35,420 nt of DNA from Elysia marginata (Eukaryota > Mollusca > Gastropoda > Plakobranchidae): assembly GCA_019649035.1 (NCBI GenBank), contig BMAT01002136.1:318081-353500 (forward strand), given 5' to 3'. Positions 11,359-26,386 of this stretch are shown here, in pieces; the stretch's first letter is position 1; the number at the start of each line of letters is the position of its first letter. The position numbers were made by a program, and so were the translations under genes. A model generated the notes under the pieces. That model did no database searches. It was not told the origin of the DNA and saw only the letters and a program-made list of their open reading frames with translations.

Positions 11359-14300
11359 CTGAGACAGAGATTGGAAAGTATGAAGGAAAGATGATATACA
11401 AATTATGGAGGCGATTTCGTGCTTGTAAAACATAATAAGTCTCATACTATAGAATACTTTACATTTATAGCATTTCCGAGTTAATATCATAAAATTCAAA
11501 TTTATGCCCTCTCATCCGATACTCTATTCATAACAATATATCTTTTATTCCTCTTTTCTGACACCTTCTTTCTCTGTCTCTCTGCCTATGATTTTCTCTC
11601 CATGTTTCTCATGTTCCTTCCATCTTTTGACCATTTTTTAAAGCTTCCCTATACCGTACTATCACTCAGTTTCATCCTGTCTCCCCACAATCCCTGATTA
11701 ATTCAGTGTTCCCGTTTTTTTTATTCCTATCCAAGAATTGCCCTTTATCATGCAACGATTTTTTTCAAATGTATTTCAAGATCACAGCTGCTATTTTTCC
11801 TTTCATTTTTCTAATCAATGTTTATGACAGACCTGTCGCACGATCTAGCCTTCTGGAATAATAACCGTACTTTTATACTAAGTTTATAAATTATTCGCAC
11901 ATGCACATACAAAACCAATCAAGATACAAAAGAAGCCTTGTTTTTTTCATAAATATTGGATGGATATAATAGTGTTTAACCTCTCTGACATTGATTTTTG
12001 TTGTAACCTTACAGAATAATCCTGATTTATCTCTTTCATGATTCAGCTCTTATAGTTTGAGCAAGGCCCTTTTTTTTGTACTGTGTCGTTTTTAGTACGA
12101 GATTGGTGAGGACGTTATAATCCGCTTTTCAATATTTATAAGAAGGGAAAATGATAAACCTCTTCGATTCCGTTGTAATAAGGTTCTTACCACATGCTGC
12201 ACGGAGAAAACCTTGCCATCATTCTTTGGCTCTGAATCGACCACAACCTCCTGAAAATACAGAGATTTGAGTCTTTGCTCGCCGATCTAAAAAACAAACA
12301 GCCTCTAAAGTGCGTATGTAGGTAAGTTTTCGCAAATTCAACCCTCCAAGACGCAAGCTTTCTACAACCCATACAATAAAAAATATTCTGCTTTCTGCGC
12401 ATGGCATTCTAGAATTCATGGTTTAAGCAAAGCGGCGAGGTGTTAAACAAGATATGGTTTACTTATTTGTGACCAAGAGACCCGTAATTTTCGACCAATA
12501 AAGTTTTTGGAAGACGGATATACACTTAATGGTTTGTAAATTTTATTACAAAGCGGGTTGATATTTTAGTTGTTACAGTGATTTAAGAATCAGTGACGGT
12601 TACTAGAATTATTCCGTTTCACTTAATGCAATATTGAGTACAGTTATATTTTATTTAAAAAAAAAGGCGGCGGGAATGACTCATTTTCTTAACTATTTAT
12701 AACAAAGTGAACAGCTTCCCGCACTTCTTTTCTTTTTTTTTTTTCAAATTTCATTTTTTGTGCGATAAGATTCCAGTTTTTAAAAGCCCCTGATATTATG
12801 GTTTCAGTAAAATTTGACACAAAAAGTTTTCTTATTCGTATTTATTATGAACATCATCTAAACTTACTCGTAAATGCGCTTTTTCAACAAAGCCAACATA
12901 ACATAAACTTGCAGGGGGCAAGTAAGATTCGAAAAAGTGTTTATTGTGAAAAAAAACCCCACAAAAAACTCAAAGAAACTACATACCCGACATTCTCTTA
13001 TTACATGCAGCGATGTCTTAATTAAGTTTTTCGGCGAGTCCGAAAATCGAAAGATGTACACAATGTGGAGGGTTGCGTGAGAAAACTGCATTAGGCCTAT
13101 TTTATGATATATATATATGCTAAAAAGACTTTACTTCACAGTTTCTTTTAAGTGAAAGCTGGCATTTTCATGCGTTGTATTCATATCTTAAACATGATAG
13201 CCATTATTTTGAGATATTGAGATCAATACAATGATCACTTACATCCTATGACTTGCACAATTTATACATTACCCATAGAGAAAGATACAGACTTAGGTGA
13301 AATTTAGTGACTGGCGATCAAGACTTATCAAAAATAAATATTCGTCAGTTATGTTCTATAACTTGTATAATGTATGTACTAGATCTATACATAGAGAAAA
13401 CTACACGACTTAAAAGAAATTATGTGAATGAGGGCAAAGAGTACTCGCTATTCTATTCTCTTTGATAAGGGTTAAAGAGACATGATCATCATTCTGTAAA
13501 GTATGAATGTTTCTCGTGTAATCTAGGTTGTACAAAACAGGCAAAACAATATCGTGTAGAAACCACTATGTACCTGGCTGCCTGCAAAGTTGATGATGTT
13601 TGGCAGGTAGAGATTGGCCGTTAACATTGCCAGGGCGTTGGCCGGTCGAAACGGGTCAGGGTGACAGATGACGTAATCCGGAAGGTCAGCTTGAGGTTCG
13701 TGTTCCGGATGGCCGGGACCCCAGTGAGGAGGTGTTGAGCGCAGCTGTTTCAGACGCTATGGAGTTTAAAGTGTACATAATTAAAGGAAAAACTAGGAAA
13801 CAAATCAACCGTAATCTACAACGAATAACATACCTGTTCTTTTTTCCTAACTCAATTAAAGATTCTATTGGCCACTTTTGCAACATCGTCAATGATATAA
13901 TTAAACTTACGCACAACCTTACTTGGTTTTGTAATCATCTCGTGATTGGATAATCGTTTTGAATCTCCTTTGTCACCATTTGGACAGCCGTAAATTTATC
14001 CCAAAAATATCTACTTCAAGATAAGCGTTTATACCAGCAAAAACAAATTTATACTGCAACTTTAATTAGGGCGTATTATTGGTGATAAAAAATTTGACGA
14101 AACTTTTGAGGCATATCAAATGCACACGTAAGCACTTTAAAACTTACGCCTTTGAAACGTCTTGTATCATAATGCCTTAAAACAATCGCGGAAAGGTGAT
14201 ACTCATCGTGTAACGCTTTCTTGGTCTTTAAAGATACTGCTTTTATGGTGCAACTTTAGAACTGCACTGCCAAGATACTTCACATCACTTTTTTATCTAA

Positions 14301-17300
14301 ACATATTTAGAACACACTTTTTGTCAGTACTTAACACTTTCGCTGATTTTCTATAAAACATATACACAGGGCACCACAAACCCATAATAAATGTCACAGA
14401 ACCAAAAATTTTTATTTTTGAACAATGCAAAACCAAATATTTTTTTATTTCATGACAAATAATTTACGCAACCGTTGAAATGGAACTATAAAGCTAAGAT
14501 TCGATTCCCGCTTAAGATACATATTCTCAGCCATGATTTTCGTCTTGAGCCTCTTTTTATCCATTTTCAGTTACATATTTCTACCTTTATTTCATTAAAA
14601 ATGTCTGTCTTACCTGTTTGAAGCTTCCGGGCAGCCTGAAGTAGGCCATGAGAGACATAGTCAGGCCTGGGAGAAGAATGATTGGGTTAAGGGCCCAGCC
14701 TATCCCGTGGAGCCATTTCTTGTCTCTGTCCTCAGCAGGCAGGCTCTGTAGCAGATTGCTCGTCAGAAAAGAGGTCACAATCATTAACTGAAAAGAAAAA
14801 ATAAAACCTCAGAAGATGGTCATACTGACACATTTTGATACCTTTACAAATAGATGTATGATTTAAAAAAAGCTCTTCCAATAAAATCTTCAGGACTTTA
14901 AAGAGTATCGCACTTAATCAAGCTTCAATATCAACATTTTACTATTCGCTGAAATTTTCTTTTAAAATAAGATTCAACATTTGATTTCAGAGGGTCAGCG
15001 AAAGGGCTTTATTATTTTTTTATTTGAGTGAATCAGTATAGAATGAAACTGATGCATGTGTCATGCAAGTTGTTTTGCCATGCAAAACTGGTCCAATTTT
15101 CAATTTTCATTGAATTTTTAATAATATTTGTTGCTATGGTTATCGAAATCAAACATTTGTCAGCACAAGAAAAGGGCAAAGGAGAAAAAAGATTTATCAT
15201 CTAACTTAAAAAATCTAAGGAGAAAATATGTAAGAACTGCGCTATTTTAAGGTTTTGGATTACACGTTTAAACCAAGTATTAAAACTATTCTAAAACAAA
15301 GGCTGCACGTTCGTATCGACTCGTACTACAAACTAGAAAACACGAAAGACAAAAAATATGTTGTGCATCGGAGGGTTAAGTCTTCTAGTCATTTAAATCC
15401 TTACTGTGAGAAATACTGGACATCCCCATCTCCATAACCACTTCCACATTAGACTTTTGTTACGCCCTGTCATCTCTAAAACACGCCCTGCGAATCTGCG
15501 TGCACCGTAGCCCCACCCGACTATCAGGCATTGGGCTGCTGACAAAATAGGCGTGGTAAGACGTGTGACAGACATCTGCAAGAATCGCAAAACGTGGAGA
15601 CCATTCTGAGGAAATACAACGGAAAATATTTGACACAACGAATTTGCATTTATAAAATGGAGACCATTCTGAAGAAACAAAACGAAAAATATTTTATCCA
15701 ACGAATTTTTTTTTAAAGGGGACTCAACTTAAAAAAGCGGGGCTCCTTATTTGTTTTAAAGCAAACCAGCCATTTCACACAAACTCATGATGTTTATGTT
15801 CAAAGAAATACTGTAATCAAAACCTACCGTAACCTATAATGATAGAAACCAGTATAGCTTCAATGCTTAGACAGAAGTCATTTGGAAGCAATTTTCACTG
15901 CTTGCCATCATATGTTTTTGCATTGATGTCCATGCCGTAAGCTTGGGCGGATCTGCCTAGTTTTAGTTTCTTTAACACTACCAGCTCCATAGAATTCAAA
16001 ACCGTACCTTTGTCCAAAAGATAAATAACTTACATTCAGAACAACAGCTGTATAAACCACAATATTTTTTAAAGATTTGACAACTCGAAGCTATGTGTGG
16101 TTTATGGGATAAGATAGTTCAATATTTTGTTGCCTAAAACACGTGAAAGATTTCTTAACAAGCTGTAAACTTATTGTTATCTTTATGGCTTTGAGTCCAA
16201 CGTGACCCCACAATAATATTGTAAGTTTCATTTTGGTAGCGCACAGTGTTTAGTTTACTCTTTGTCGACTGTAATTAAACCGACTACCTGTGCAGTTAGG
16301 ATGACATTGAGTGCCACGGAAACAGCGATTATGATTCCAAGCACGCCGATTCTCCACTTCCTCGGACCGTCCTCCAAATGCAGGAAGTCCAGTGCGCCCT
16401 GGTGCATGTGTTGAAGTGCCACGGCCCCCTGGATAATGGCAAACAGGGCGACGGACATGAAGAAGATACCACTCCAGAGGGCTGGCTTGGGAAGTTGAGT
16501 GGTAGCAGCCGGGAACAGCACAAACCCGAGGTCATAGTCAGCTGATCAGTGGAGGCGAATAGGAGAGAATAATTTAAATTTGTATAATTACCTAATCGTG
16601 AGGAGGATAACTATTTTGTACGAACCAGACTAAAATACAAAAGAAATAAAGTCGATTTAACTGGAAAATTTTTTGTATGTATAGACTTTTAGGCAATCGA
16701 GGGAGTTTAAAGGCAATGCCAAAAAGAGCGAAAATAAACAGAGAAAAGTCTCTAGGAATCCCAAATTTCAATTCGAAAGTTTGAAATGTACCAACAGCTT
16801 TTAATATTCCTCGTTTCCAGACTTCTACACATCTAATACAAATAAAGAGGTGTTGTGATCTTTTGATAGCTTATCAATTTTGACTTGATAAAAATAGTAT
16901 TTTGAAAAAAAAACATTCTGTAACCTAAAGATTTAAAGCAAAGTTGGACAAAAACTGTCCATGAATTACTGTACATAAAAAACACAAAGCTAGTCAATTC
17001 AACAACTGACACTGGTGGAAGTATTACAAGCTCAAAAGCTCACATTCAGACTATTCTGATTGCTGTCAGATGAGCTTCCTTGAAGTTTCCATAATGCATG
17101 TATCTAAATGCGATCCGAGAAAATGGTTTTAATCCTAAGTCTACAGTTCTTTTTTAAACTAAAAATCAGGACAAGATATATTTTATGCAGCCTCACTATC
17201 TGAGCGTAAATTGGTGTAACAGTTTATTTTGGAGCACCGTGGCTTAGTGGTTTGAGCGCGAACTTAGAAAGTTTGGCTCCAAACCAACACTCACATTGTA

Positions 17301-19046
17301 AATGCCTAAGTAATGCAATTTATCCACGCTTTTATCATTCTATAAAAATGAGTATCTGACTAAAACCAGTGCTTGAATTTTGTGGAATGTTAGAATTCGA
17401 GCGTCTAACAGGCTGTCATTGTACTGGAATGCTCTGAGATATGTTGAATTTTGTCTGTTGTGTATTCACCTGCTGGGGTTAACATGACTGCAAACTCTTC
17501 AGACTTTCTTCGACGGTGGAAGACTATAACCATAATTTTTTCATAAGAGTTTTGAACTATTTATCTAAACACAGACTCACCCAGCCCTTTGATCTGGTCC
17601 ACTGATGCCCGAGCTCTGAGAGCCTCCACGCCTAGTAGAGCCAATATCAAACAGCCAGACATCACAGTGACAGTCAGTGAGAGCGATGTTATGGCCATGG
17701 CATTCCTAGCAATATATATAGTCACGCGTTATTTACAATGCAAAATTGTTTTACTTGAGTCCTACCATAGTTATGTTTATTTAGAAGAAACATAACTTCA
17801 AAATGTGGTCCTTCACCGCCTACATGGATGTGTTACTTATCCATGCCATGACACTCTTATAAAGACACATCATTGACCAAAGATTTGTACAATGCGCGTA
17901 TGAAATTTTTCCGTCTTTGTACGAAATTAGAGATTGTTGTTCAACCATATATATCACATATACTTTGAGTTTTTATGTGGATTAGGCGCAGAACTCTATA
18001 GATTTTACATGAATAATTAACCAAACTGTATACCATTTTCAACTCTCGTTGTTTCACTAGGAGTGTTGGAATCTAAACAACGCCAAAGCTTTACAATAAA
18101 AGCCTCCCATAAATATTTGGAAAGATACATTTGAACATTTTTAATTGTCAAAATAAAATGGTAACAAATTTCGCGTCTTAATACTATACTCTGGTAAAAA
18201 AACCCGGATTCGAACCCTAACTATGCAAAATGCGTCAAGTGGGCCTTGTCAAATGAAGTTCACCCACCTCAAGAACGCTGTTAAACAAATAAAAGATATA
18301 GATAAAAAACCTAAGGAATGTTTGAAAAAACGAATGATGAGAATACAAACAGCTTTTTTTTACAGACTGTAGTAATACTAAACGAATGTTTTGATTTGAA
18401 AAATAGAAAAAATACGAAAGTACTCTGCATCCTTGTACAAGTTCCTAAGTCGAGCACTCCGTAAATTCAACCACACATAAAAGATTAGTTCATGTAGTAA
18501 TTGCTTTAATGTGTTTGTAATCTAGGTTGATTAACTAATGCGATTAAAAACCTTCTGACTCACTTTATATAATCGTTTTCCTTTGAAAATACATAAGCGC
18601 AAGACATGTTCCCTTGAAAAAAGTTTCAATTTAATCGATAATTATCATTGATCACCTGAATGTGTTGCCATGGAACTTGCAATGCCCAGATAAAGTTATC
18701 AGTATACCAGTTCCACACGCCAGGCCCGATAAAACTAGGTCAAGCGCATCAAGCCAAGGCTAGATTGCGGGTCACAAGGAAAAAAAATTATCATTATGAT
18801 TTTTTTTTTGTCCTTTTAAGTAATGTTTGAATTAGACCAGAAGCAACATACGATTAAAGTCATCAGCAAAGTAAATTTTAGTAAGATCAGGATGGAAGAG
18901 ATTGGAGTCTAAACAGGTGACGTCTAAATGTGAGAAATAGGATAGAGAGATACGTAGATAGATCGGTAGATAGGTAGATAAATGAAGAGGGGGAGAGATA
19001 GGTGTGTGTGTGAGAGCAATTTGTGAAACAGAAATATAGCGAGAGC

Positions 19047-19077
<31 letters not shown>

Positions 19078-20798
19078 AGAGAGAGAGAGGGAGAGAGAAT
19101 TAAAGAAAAAGCCAGAGAAAAATGAATGTCTTTACATTTTAAGATAGAGAAAACTAATGACTCATGCAGATAGGCAAAGATCGTGTCATCAAAACATAAC
19201 GATTCGATTTGCAAAAAGAAAATAACTAATGAAGGAAAGAAAATCGAGTAAAGTATAAAAGCTTTATGTGAAAAAAGACAAAAATATGCTTTAACATACA
19301 CAGTGTAAGTCATGAGATAAAAGACGTACATATTTTATGATAGAAAATATCAAGAACGTATAAATAGAACTATGTCAGGACAAAAACCTTTTTGAAATCG
19401 GCATCGTTTCTCGATACCTCAAACTGATCGCTTAATAACACAAAAGAGACTTAGTGTTTTTGACTTACTAGAAAAAAATATCAGTTTGGACTCACTTCCA
19501 ATTATCTAAAAAACTTCCCTTACGCCGTATTTATTCCACCGTATATTTAGTTCTTTACTTCTCCCTCTCTCTCTCTCTCTGTCTCTCTCTCTCTGTCTCT
19601 CTCTCCTGTCTTCATGTATATCTCTGATTGTAGGCTTGCTTCTCTGTCTCCCCACCCCACACACACACACACACCATCAACATCTCCTCTGATGGCGCTA
19701 TTGAATTTCTAGGCCTATTGCTAGAAACTCAACCTGGCTGATTTGGTTGCATACAATTTAGACAAGTTGGCACTAATAAGACATACAAATTAGACCAGAT
19801 AAAAAGAATACAAGTTGGACCAGTAAGATATCGATACTTTTTTGATACCATAATAGTTTAGACCAGGACAACAGTTGTATTATGCGTGGCCAGTGTACGT
19901 CACTTTGTTTTTAATTTAAGTATCAGTATTTAGCAGTAATTAGTACATTTTTTAGGATAACTAAACGGTTAAGAAGGTCATGCGCTGGTTAACATTAAAT
20001 CGCTGGTAAATTCGAAAATAGTGTCAATAAATAATACAAAATTTTCAGTGTTTCAAACAGAGGAAGTAATGTTTGATGTGTAATAATTTTAATAATTCTT
20101 TAATAATTGACCTTAAGAAAATAAGTACCATCAGACCATTTATATCATAGGACGCTACAAGAAAATTAATAACATCCATTATGTTCTTTAAACTTGATTA
20201 TTGTAACTCCTTGCTGTTTTGGCATTCGTCACACAAAACTCAGACGACTCCAGGTACTACAAAACCATGCAGCAAGACTCATTTTTAAGAGATCAAAAAG
20301 AGAAAATGTTTCCCAACTCCTGAAAGAACTCCATTGGCTCCCAATAGAAAATCGAATAAAATTTAAAGCTGCTGTACTTGAGTTTCGTTGTCTTGAAGGC
20401 ACGGCCCCCACTTATCTTTGTGAACTCAATAAAAATATGAACCAGTTAGAAGTTTGAGATCGTCATCAGACAAAACTATCTTAAATGTTCCAAGAACAAA
20501 CACCAATAATGGTTGTAGATCTTTTTCTTACTTTGGTCTTAAAGTGTGGAATGACCTACCGCAGGGAGTGCGTAGTGCAAAAAGTCTGTATACATTTAAA
20601 AAGTCTCTTAAGACACACCTGTTTAGTTTCTGATTTATAACAAATAAGTACTTTGTATTCTTCTTAATGCCGTATGGGTGTGCGTGTAGGTGTGTGAGTG
20701 TGTGTGAATATTTTGAGCGTATACATATATATTTTATTTTTTTTTAAATTGTGTGCCTCGAGCTTTTGTTTCATTAGATTAGGCGCTTTACAAATGTA

Positions 20799-20870
<72 letters not shown>

Positions 20871-22358
20871 TGGAGCCATAAGTTGCATTCTCAATTCATT
20901 AATCAACCGTCATTTGATCACCCAAGATGCAGAGCAAAACAAACAAAACGACTGTCATTGTGTTTGATAATGTTTTTTTTTACTTCAACGTTATTTTACA
21001 ACGTAGAAATCTTGAAGAAAATTAACTAATTTCACTCCTTGTCTAACCTAAGCATCGTGCCCGTCTACGGGGTTGTTGTGCAGCGACAGAGATACCAGTA
21101 AGTTTTAGTCAATAGAATGTTGAACAATTCACTGTATATAATTGAAACCTATTGCAATAAAAAGACACCTCACAAAGTCTTTATAAGTACTCAATAAAAT
21201 AGTTAAATATCTTTTATTTTCAGATACACCTATGAGGTCGAGATGCTTGGCGGTATATTGTGTTGTGGAAAGCACTAAAACAAAACAAAAACCCCAGAAA
21301 GTTCGTTCAAAATCATGTGGTCTCCCGCACCTCCATAGTATGTTTTAAAAGAAGAGAAGGTTATGTAAAAAAGGGTGAGGCAAAAAAGATTTACGTTAAA
21401 AATATAGATTGAGTTGAGAAATAATAATATCTGCAAAGAAAAGGAAAAAAATTCTGGAAACGAAAAAAATTGGATTTGACAACAAAACAAATTTTAGTGT
21501 AACACAGTTATTTAGATACATATAAAGAAAAAGATCGCCATATTGGGAAAGCAAACACAAAAGATCGTAATACAGCGGTATTTTGGCCGAAATCTCGAGC
21601 GCAGAAACGTTAATGAAAAAGGTTAGAATAAAACAAGGGGCGTTAACATGTGTCTCTCTCACTCATCTTAAAACTGGAAAGTATACTTACCTCAAAACTC
21701 GACACTACTCTTACTTTAAAACTCAACAGTTAGTACACATAGCTCATGCACGGACTGTACGCTCATCTTTGAATTCAAGAGCACACACAACTCTAAACTG
21801 GACATTACACCCACCTCTTAATTTTGAAATAATCGAAGAGTGACCCAAAACTGCATAGAAAACTTATGTAAAAACTGGACAGTACAATCGCCTCCAAACT
21901 AGACACTGTACCCAGTTCTAAACTTGACAGCACTCATAACCTCACGCTAAACTGGATAGTACAATGACCTCAAGACTGGACAGTAGACTCACTTGAAAAC
22001 TAGAAAGGTGCGCCCACTTTGGATTAAGGAACGCCTGAATGCCTTGTACCGATCCAGGTAGCGTGCATGCCACGATAAACAAGACGGCAATCATCAGGAC
22101 AGCCGGCACTGCAGTGAAGCAGAATGAGACCTGCAGGGATCCATGAGAAATTTAAAAGTCACATCTCGTGGCAATAGTAAAAACAATGATTATAACGGAA
22201 ATGTTGATAGCAATCCATATATATCTATAGCTAGTATAAGTAGGAAGTTAAAGTTGTCGTGCTAATGGTATTTGTCGCAGTTGCAATTTATTAGGTTATC
22301 AGTAGCAATAGTATCAACAGCAACAACCGAAGTAGTAATAAAAGTTATAGAAGTAGTG

Positions 22359-22394
<36 letters not shown>

Positions 22395-22490
22395 ATACTA
22401 GTAGCAGTAGCAGCACTACTAGTAGTAGTAGTAGCAGTAGTAGTAGTAGTAGTAGTAGTAGTCCTAGTAGTAGTAGTAGTAGTAGTAGTG

Positions 22491-22562
<72 letters not shown>

Positions 22563-25500
22563 ATACAGACGAACACCAGTCCATTTTCTTTTAAATTTTA
22601 GTGCATGCATTACCTTTGCTAAATTTTTTGGCCCCAGGGATGATAACATGAGAACAATTATCCAAAAAAGAATAAGGCAGATGAAAACTCGGGAGACCAT
22701 GTGACCCATGGCGCTGATGTTATCTGTTACCTCCAAAACAGCAGTACTGCGAACGGTAAAAGTACAGAAAATACAAAAATAATAATCGGCTCATGTTTTA
22801 AAGAAAATTATTCATGCAAGTTCTTGAGAATAATATCAACAGAGTAACAAAGGTACAAATTGAGAGGGAGAAAGAGACATAGATAGATTTATAGATAAAA
22901 AGATAGATACGTTTAAACCTGTATAAATACCTATGATAAAAGTTCTCGACGTTTTCAACAAAACGGGGTTATTACATAGAAAAAACGAAAAGGAATAGAA
23001 AAATTATAGAAAGAATAGCAAGGAGTGAAAGAATATGAGAGCATTTAAACAGAAAGATAATATTACATCAGAGGTATAATAGGAAAGGCAGCACGCTGAG
23101 ATGGAAATATCAAAGTATTTCGAAATTCCATTTGTTTATTTTTGAGTTTTCATAGAATACAGATCCTATGAAAACTAATCTAAAGAGAGAGTTGCTTTGA
23201 AAATAGATTTTCATATAATTTTTACTACAACATGCCCACTGTTTTTCATCAATTTATCCCCGATGTATAAAAACAAGTTGTGATTGTATAAAAACGAATG
23301 ATTCTGAACGCATTGATTATAGCCATAGGGCATTTTTCTACTCTACCCTGTTTTGTACATGCTATTAAAATCTGTTATGGAAAATGATTTCCTGGTAGTT
23401 GTTGATTGAGTTAATGCCTTAGTTATAGGTCAAAAAGCATGTTCCTTTGAAAGAATGCGATGAGATGTGATTATAGGGGCAGCTGTAACAATTAGCCATA
23501 TTTTAAGATGATATAGGTCAAGCACGAAATGTAATGAAGAAATTCATTCACCTGCCTGATGGAAATTAAAATGTGTCAAGATCTTTTTAAAACATAAAGC
23601 AGAAATGTTCAAAAGCGATTTGCAAAGGGTTCGTCTTACCACAAACTCAGATAAAATCTTTGATTTTTATTAAAATATAACAATCTATTTATTGCTGGGA
23701 ATCCAAAAAGACTAAAGAAACTTTCTTCTCCTCCGTCTTCGTATCTGTTTTTTTAATCTGCTTGCCTGGAACTGTCTTCATCTCTTTTTTCTGGATGTAA
23801 GTCTGAGTGGGCCTATCTATCTGTTTCCTGTTTTCGTCTACTTTTTTCAATTTCATGTTCTCTTTTCACCCTGTTACCTCCCATGTTTAGAGTTAACTCT
23901 CGGCCTCGGCACGTCTAACATGTGATCGGTGGTGGAAAATTAATGATTTCCTAAGCTTCTTACTCAGAGAAAACAACCCATCCAGCCACTTCAGTTGTTG
24001 GTAGATTTATACCTTTTGCTAATATTGTTCTACAGAACAAAGAGAACATAAACTGCTCTTTTTAAAAAAATATCTTTGTAAAAAATCATCTAAGAAGACA
24101 AAGTTCAGTCTGAGCTAAGCGATGCTTACTCGTATAGGTGTACCAATGCGAGCATTGCACAACACGATACATGGCTAATCTTCTTCTTGAGGGGAAAGAG
24201 GACTGAGTTGCTCTTTTTTGTTTGAAATATTTTATTTTGAAATCATCTGAGCAGACAAACTGCAGTCTAAGCTAAGTGATACATGTTTTTATAGGCGTAC
24301 AAATACCTACATTGTACAACATAATACTTTAGACGGTATGCAGGTTATTGTTGTTTAAAGGGATGTTAAAATGGTACAACGTATCGCAGACGCCAAGCAG
24401 TGGCATCTCACGAATCAATATTTTTAATCTTATCACGCACCAAAAAGGATTGGCCAGTTTACTTTATACCGCAGGTAACATAAATATTGTTCGATTTCTA
24501 CACTATTATCAAATTGTGCTTAAGTATAATTTCATCGATAAAACAAAAGACAGAGGTCACCTACTAGAAGTGAGTGTGGCTAATGTTGTATGAAGGGCGA
24601 CGGAAGAACACTGAGACGTTCGATGAGGTAAGTTCAGCAACAAACTCACTGTCGGAGTTGGTGGCGTCTGGGTAGGAAGAAAAAAAATACAGGCAAGAGA
24701 TAAGTAGTAAATTCTAAGGTTTTGAAAGATTTCTCAAAACGACTCGAGGCTACAAGTTATTAATATACCTTGCAAAGAAAATTGGTCGTAATCTTTTAGT
24801 TCGTAAAACGCCAGATGGCAGATGCCAATATGAAGTTTTCATTTTTTCCTCTTTATTTTAAACAAAATTGATACGTATAGTGATGATGACGCTGGAAAAA
24901 CGCCTCAGTAAAACATTACTGCCGCCTGTTGTCATGACCACGCCCACGATATTGTGGTTTTGTCTAATTTTTAATTCCTTTTTCTACTACACCTGTTAAT
25001 TCAAACCTCTAAGGTGTACTCATGTGTCCTCTTTTTTTATAGCAAGCGCTCTCTTGCTTAGGCGGGACAAAGATTGAAAGAACAATTTTCCAACTTATTC
25101 AACTGGTGGCTGGTAAGCTCGTTCCTGCGAGGCCATAACTAGCGAGGCTTGAGGAAGGATTTGGGCTGTTAGGTTCCTTAGCGCTCTATTGAAGGCTAAA
25201 CAATACGTCATCTCATCACCAACTCTAGCAACGATGGATTGTCTGTGTACATTCTATGTCATTTTGAGGCACAACAGATTAAGAAGATTATTGTTCTCGT
25301 ATCACAACACTTGGAGAGTGATTTAGGAGACTCATGAAACACACCGTTTATAAAAATGAACAAAAAAATTATTGATAACGAACGGAATTTACGTTAAACA
25401 ATAAATAGTGTTTACTCGGATTTTTTGGCGCCTTATGGGCGTTTTTTAAGACCGTCATTAAAAAAAGAACAGAATAACTTTTACATGCATAATACGTTAC

Positions 25501-26350
25501 AGTTTTATTAATGTATTTGTAATCATTGGTTCTGCTCTCGGTTTTGTCTTAGAATTTATTGACGCGAATATTTTATAAAAGCGAAGGACTTATTATACTG
25601 AAATTTTTTTTCTTTTTTTTTATTGAACCTAGAACAATTATTTGCAGAGCTAACACTAAAACTAAATACTTCCTAAGACAAGCAGCAATGTTGTACATCT
25701 TTCGTAGAGTCGATTAATATGCTGCGCCTCGTGCATCGTCGGTTCACTTTAGACTTTCCTTTATTTAAAATTTAAGATATTTGCAGGCCTTGCTCTTTTA
25801 GCACGCACGCGGATTCGATATCTTCAAAGGATTTGCTCCTCGGAGTAGTCGACACAACGCTGAGCAACAGACACCACAAAAGCGTTGCTCGCGTCACAAA
25901 CCGCTATCTCAGAGAGCTTAGTCTGGAATCAATAAGGGAATGGCTCTCTGTTTTCTCAGTTTCCTCTTCTGCTTGTCAATTTGATTTCCTCTTATATCTA
26001 AACTAATCTTTGTCCCCCATCCTGTTCCTTTTACTGGCTATATGTTTTTTATACACAACTTTGTCTCGTGTTGCGTTCCCCAAGTAGGTTTCTATGTACG
26101 TGTCCAGCTTTTTACCTGTGACTTAAGTTTGTACTCTGGAAAAATAAACATGAAAGTATCATTGAAAATGTCTCTTATTGTGGTTGGGGACGAACAAATT
26201 CATAAAATATTGTTAAAATTCACATAACGTGGATACATCCTAAAGAAATGGGATACAAATAGTGGAGCGATAATGAGAAGTAGGCGGAATAATGTTTAAT
26301 AAGAGGATTGAGAACGTGTTCAATGAGCTGCGATCACGATAGAAATAAAC

Positions 26351-26386
<36 letters not shown>

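Noticed and set aside
16255-16287. The TM9 exon continuing through VVGLITVDKE to a stop, which would end gene A after TM9.
   Set aside because: The CAG|GTAGTC donor joins in phase to exons encoding recognisable TM10-12 and the C-tail, so the stop is taken as intronic.
18195-18230. A perfect box-B-like GGTTCGAATCC on the minus strand followed by a T run, suggesting a tRNA or another SINE.
   Set aside because: The T-stem does not pair fully, no box A or acceptor stem was found upstream, and it does not match the three-copy SINE body.
22262-22736. Long open frames of poly-Thr, poly-Val, poly-Leu and poly-Tyr on both strands.
   Set aside because: They are by-products of the TAG trinucleotide tract. 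The only real coding here is the TM4 exon at 22614-22746.
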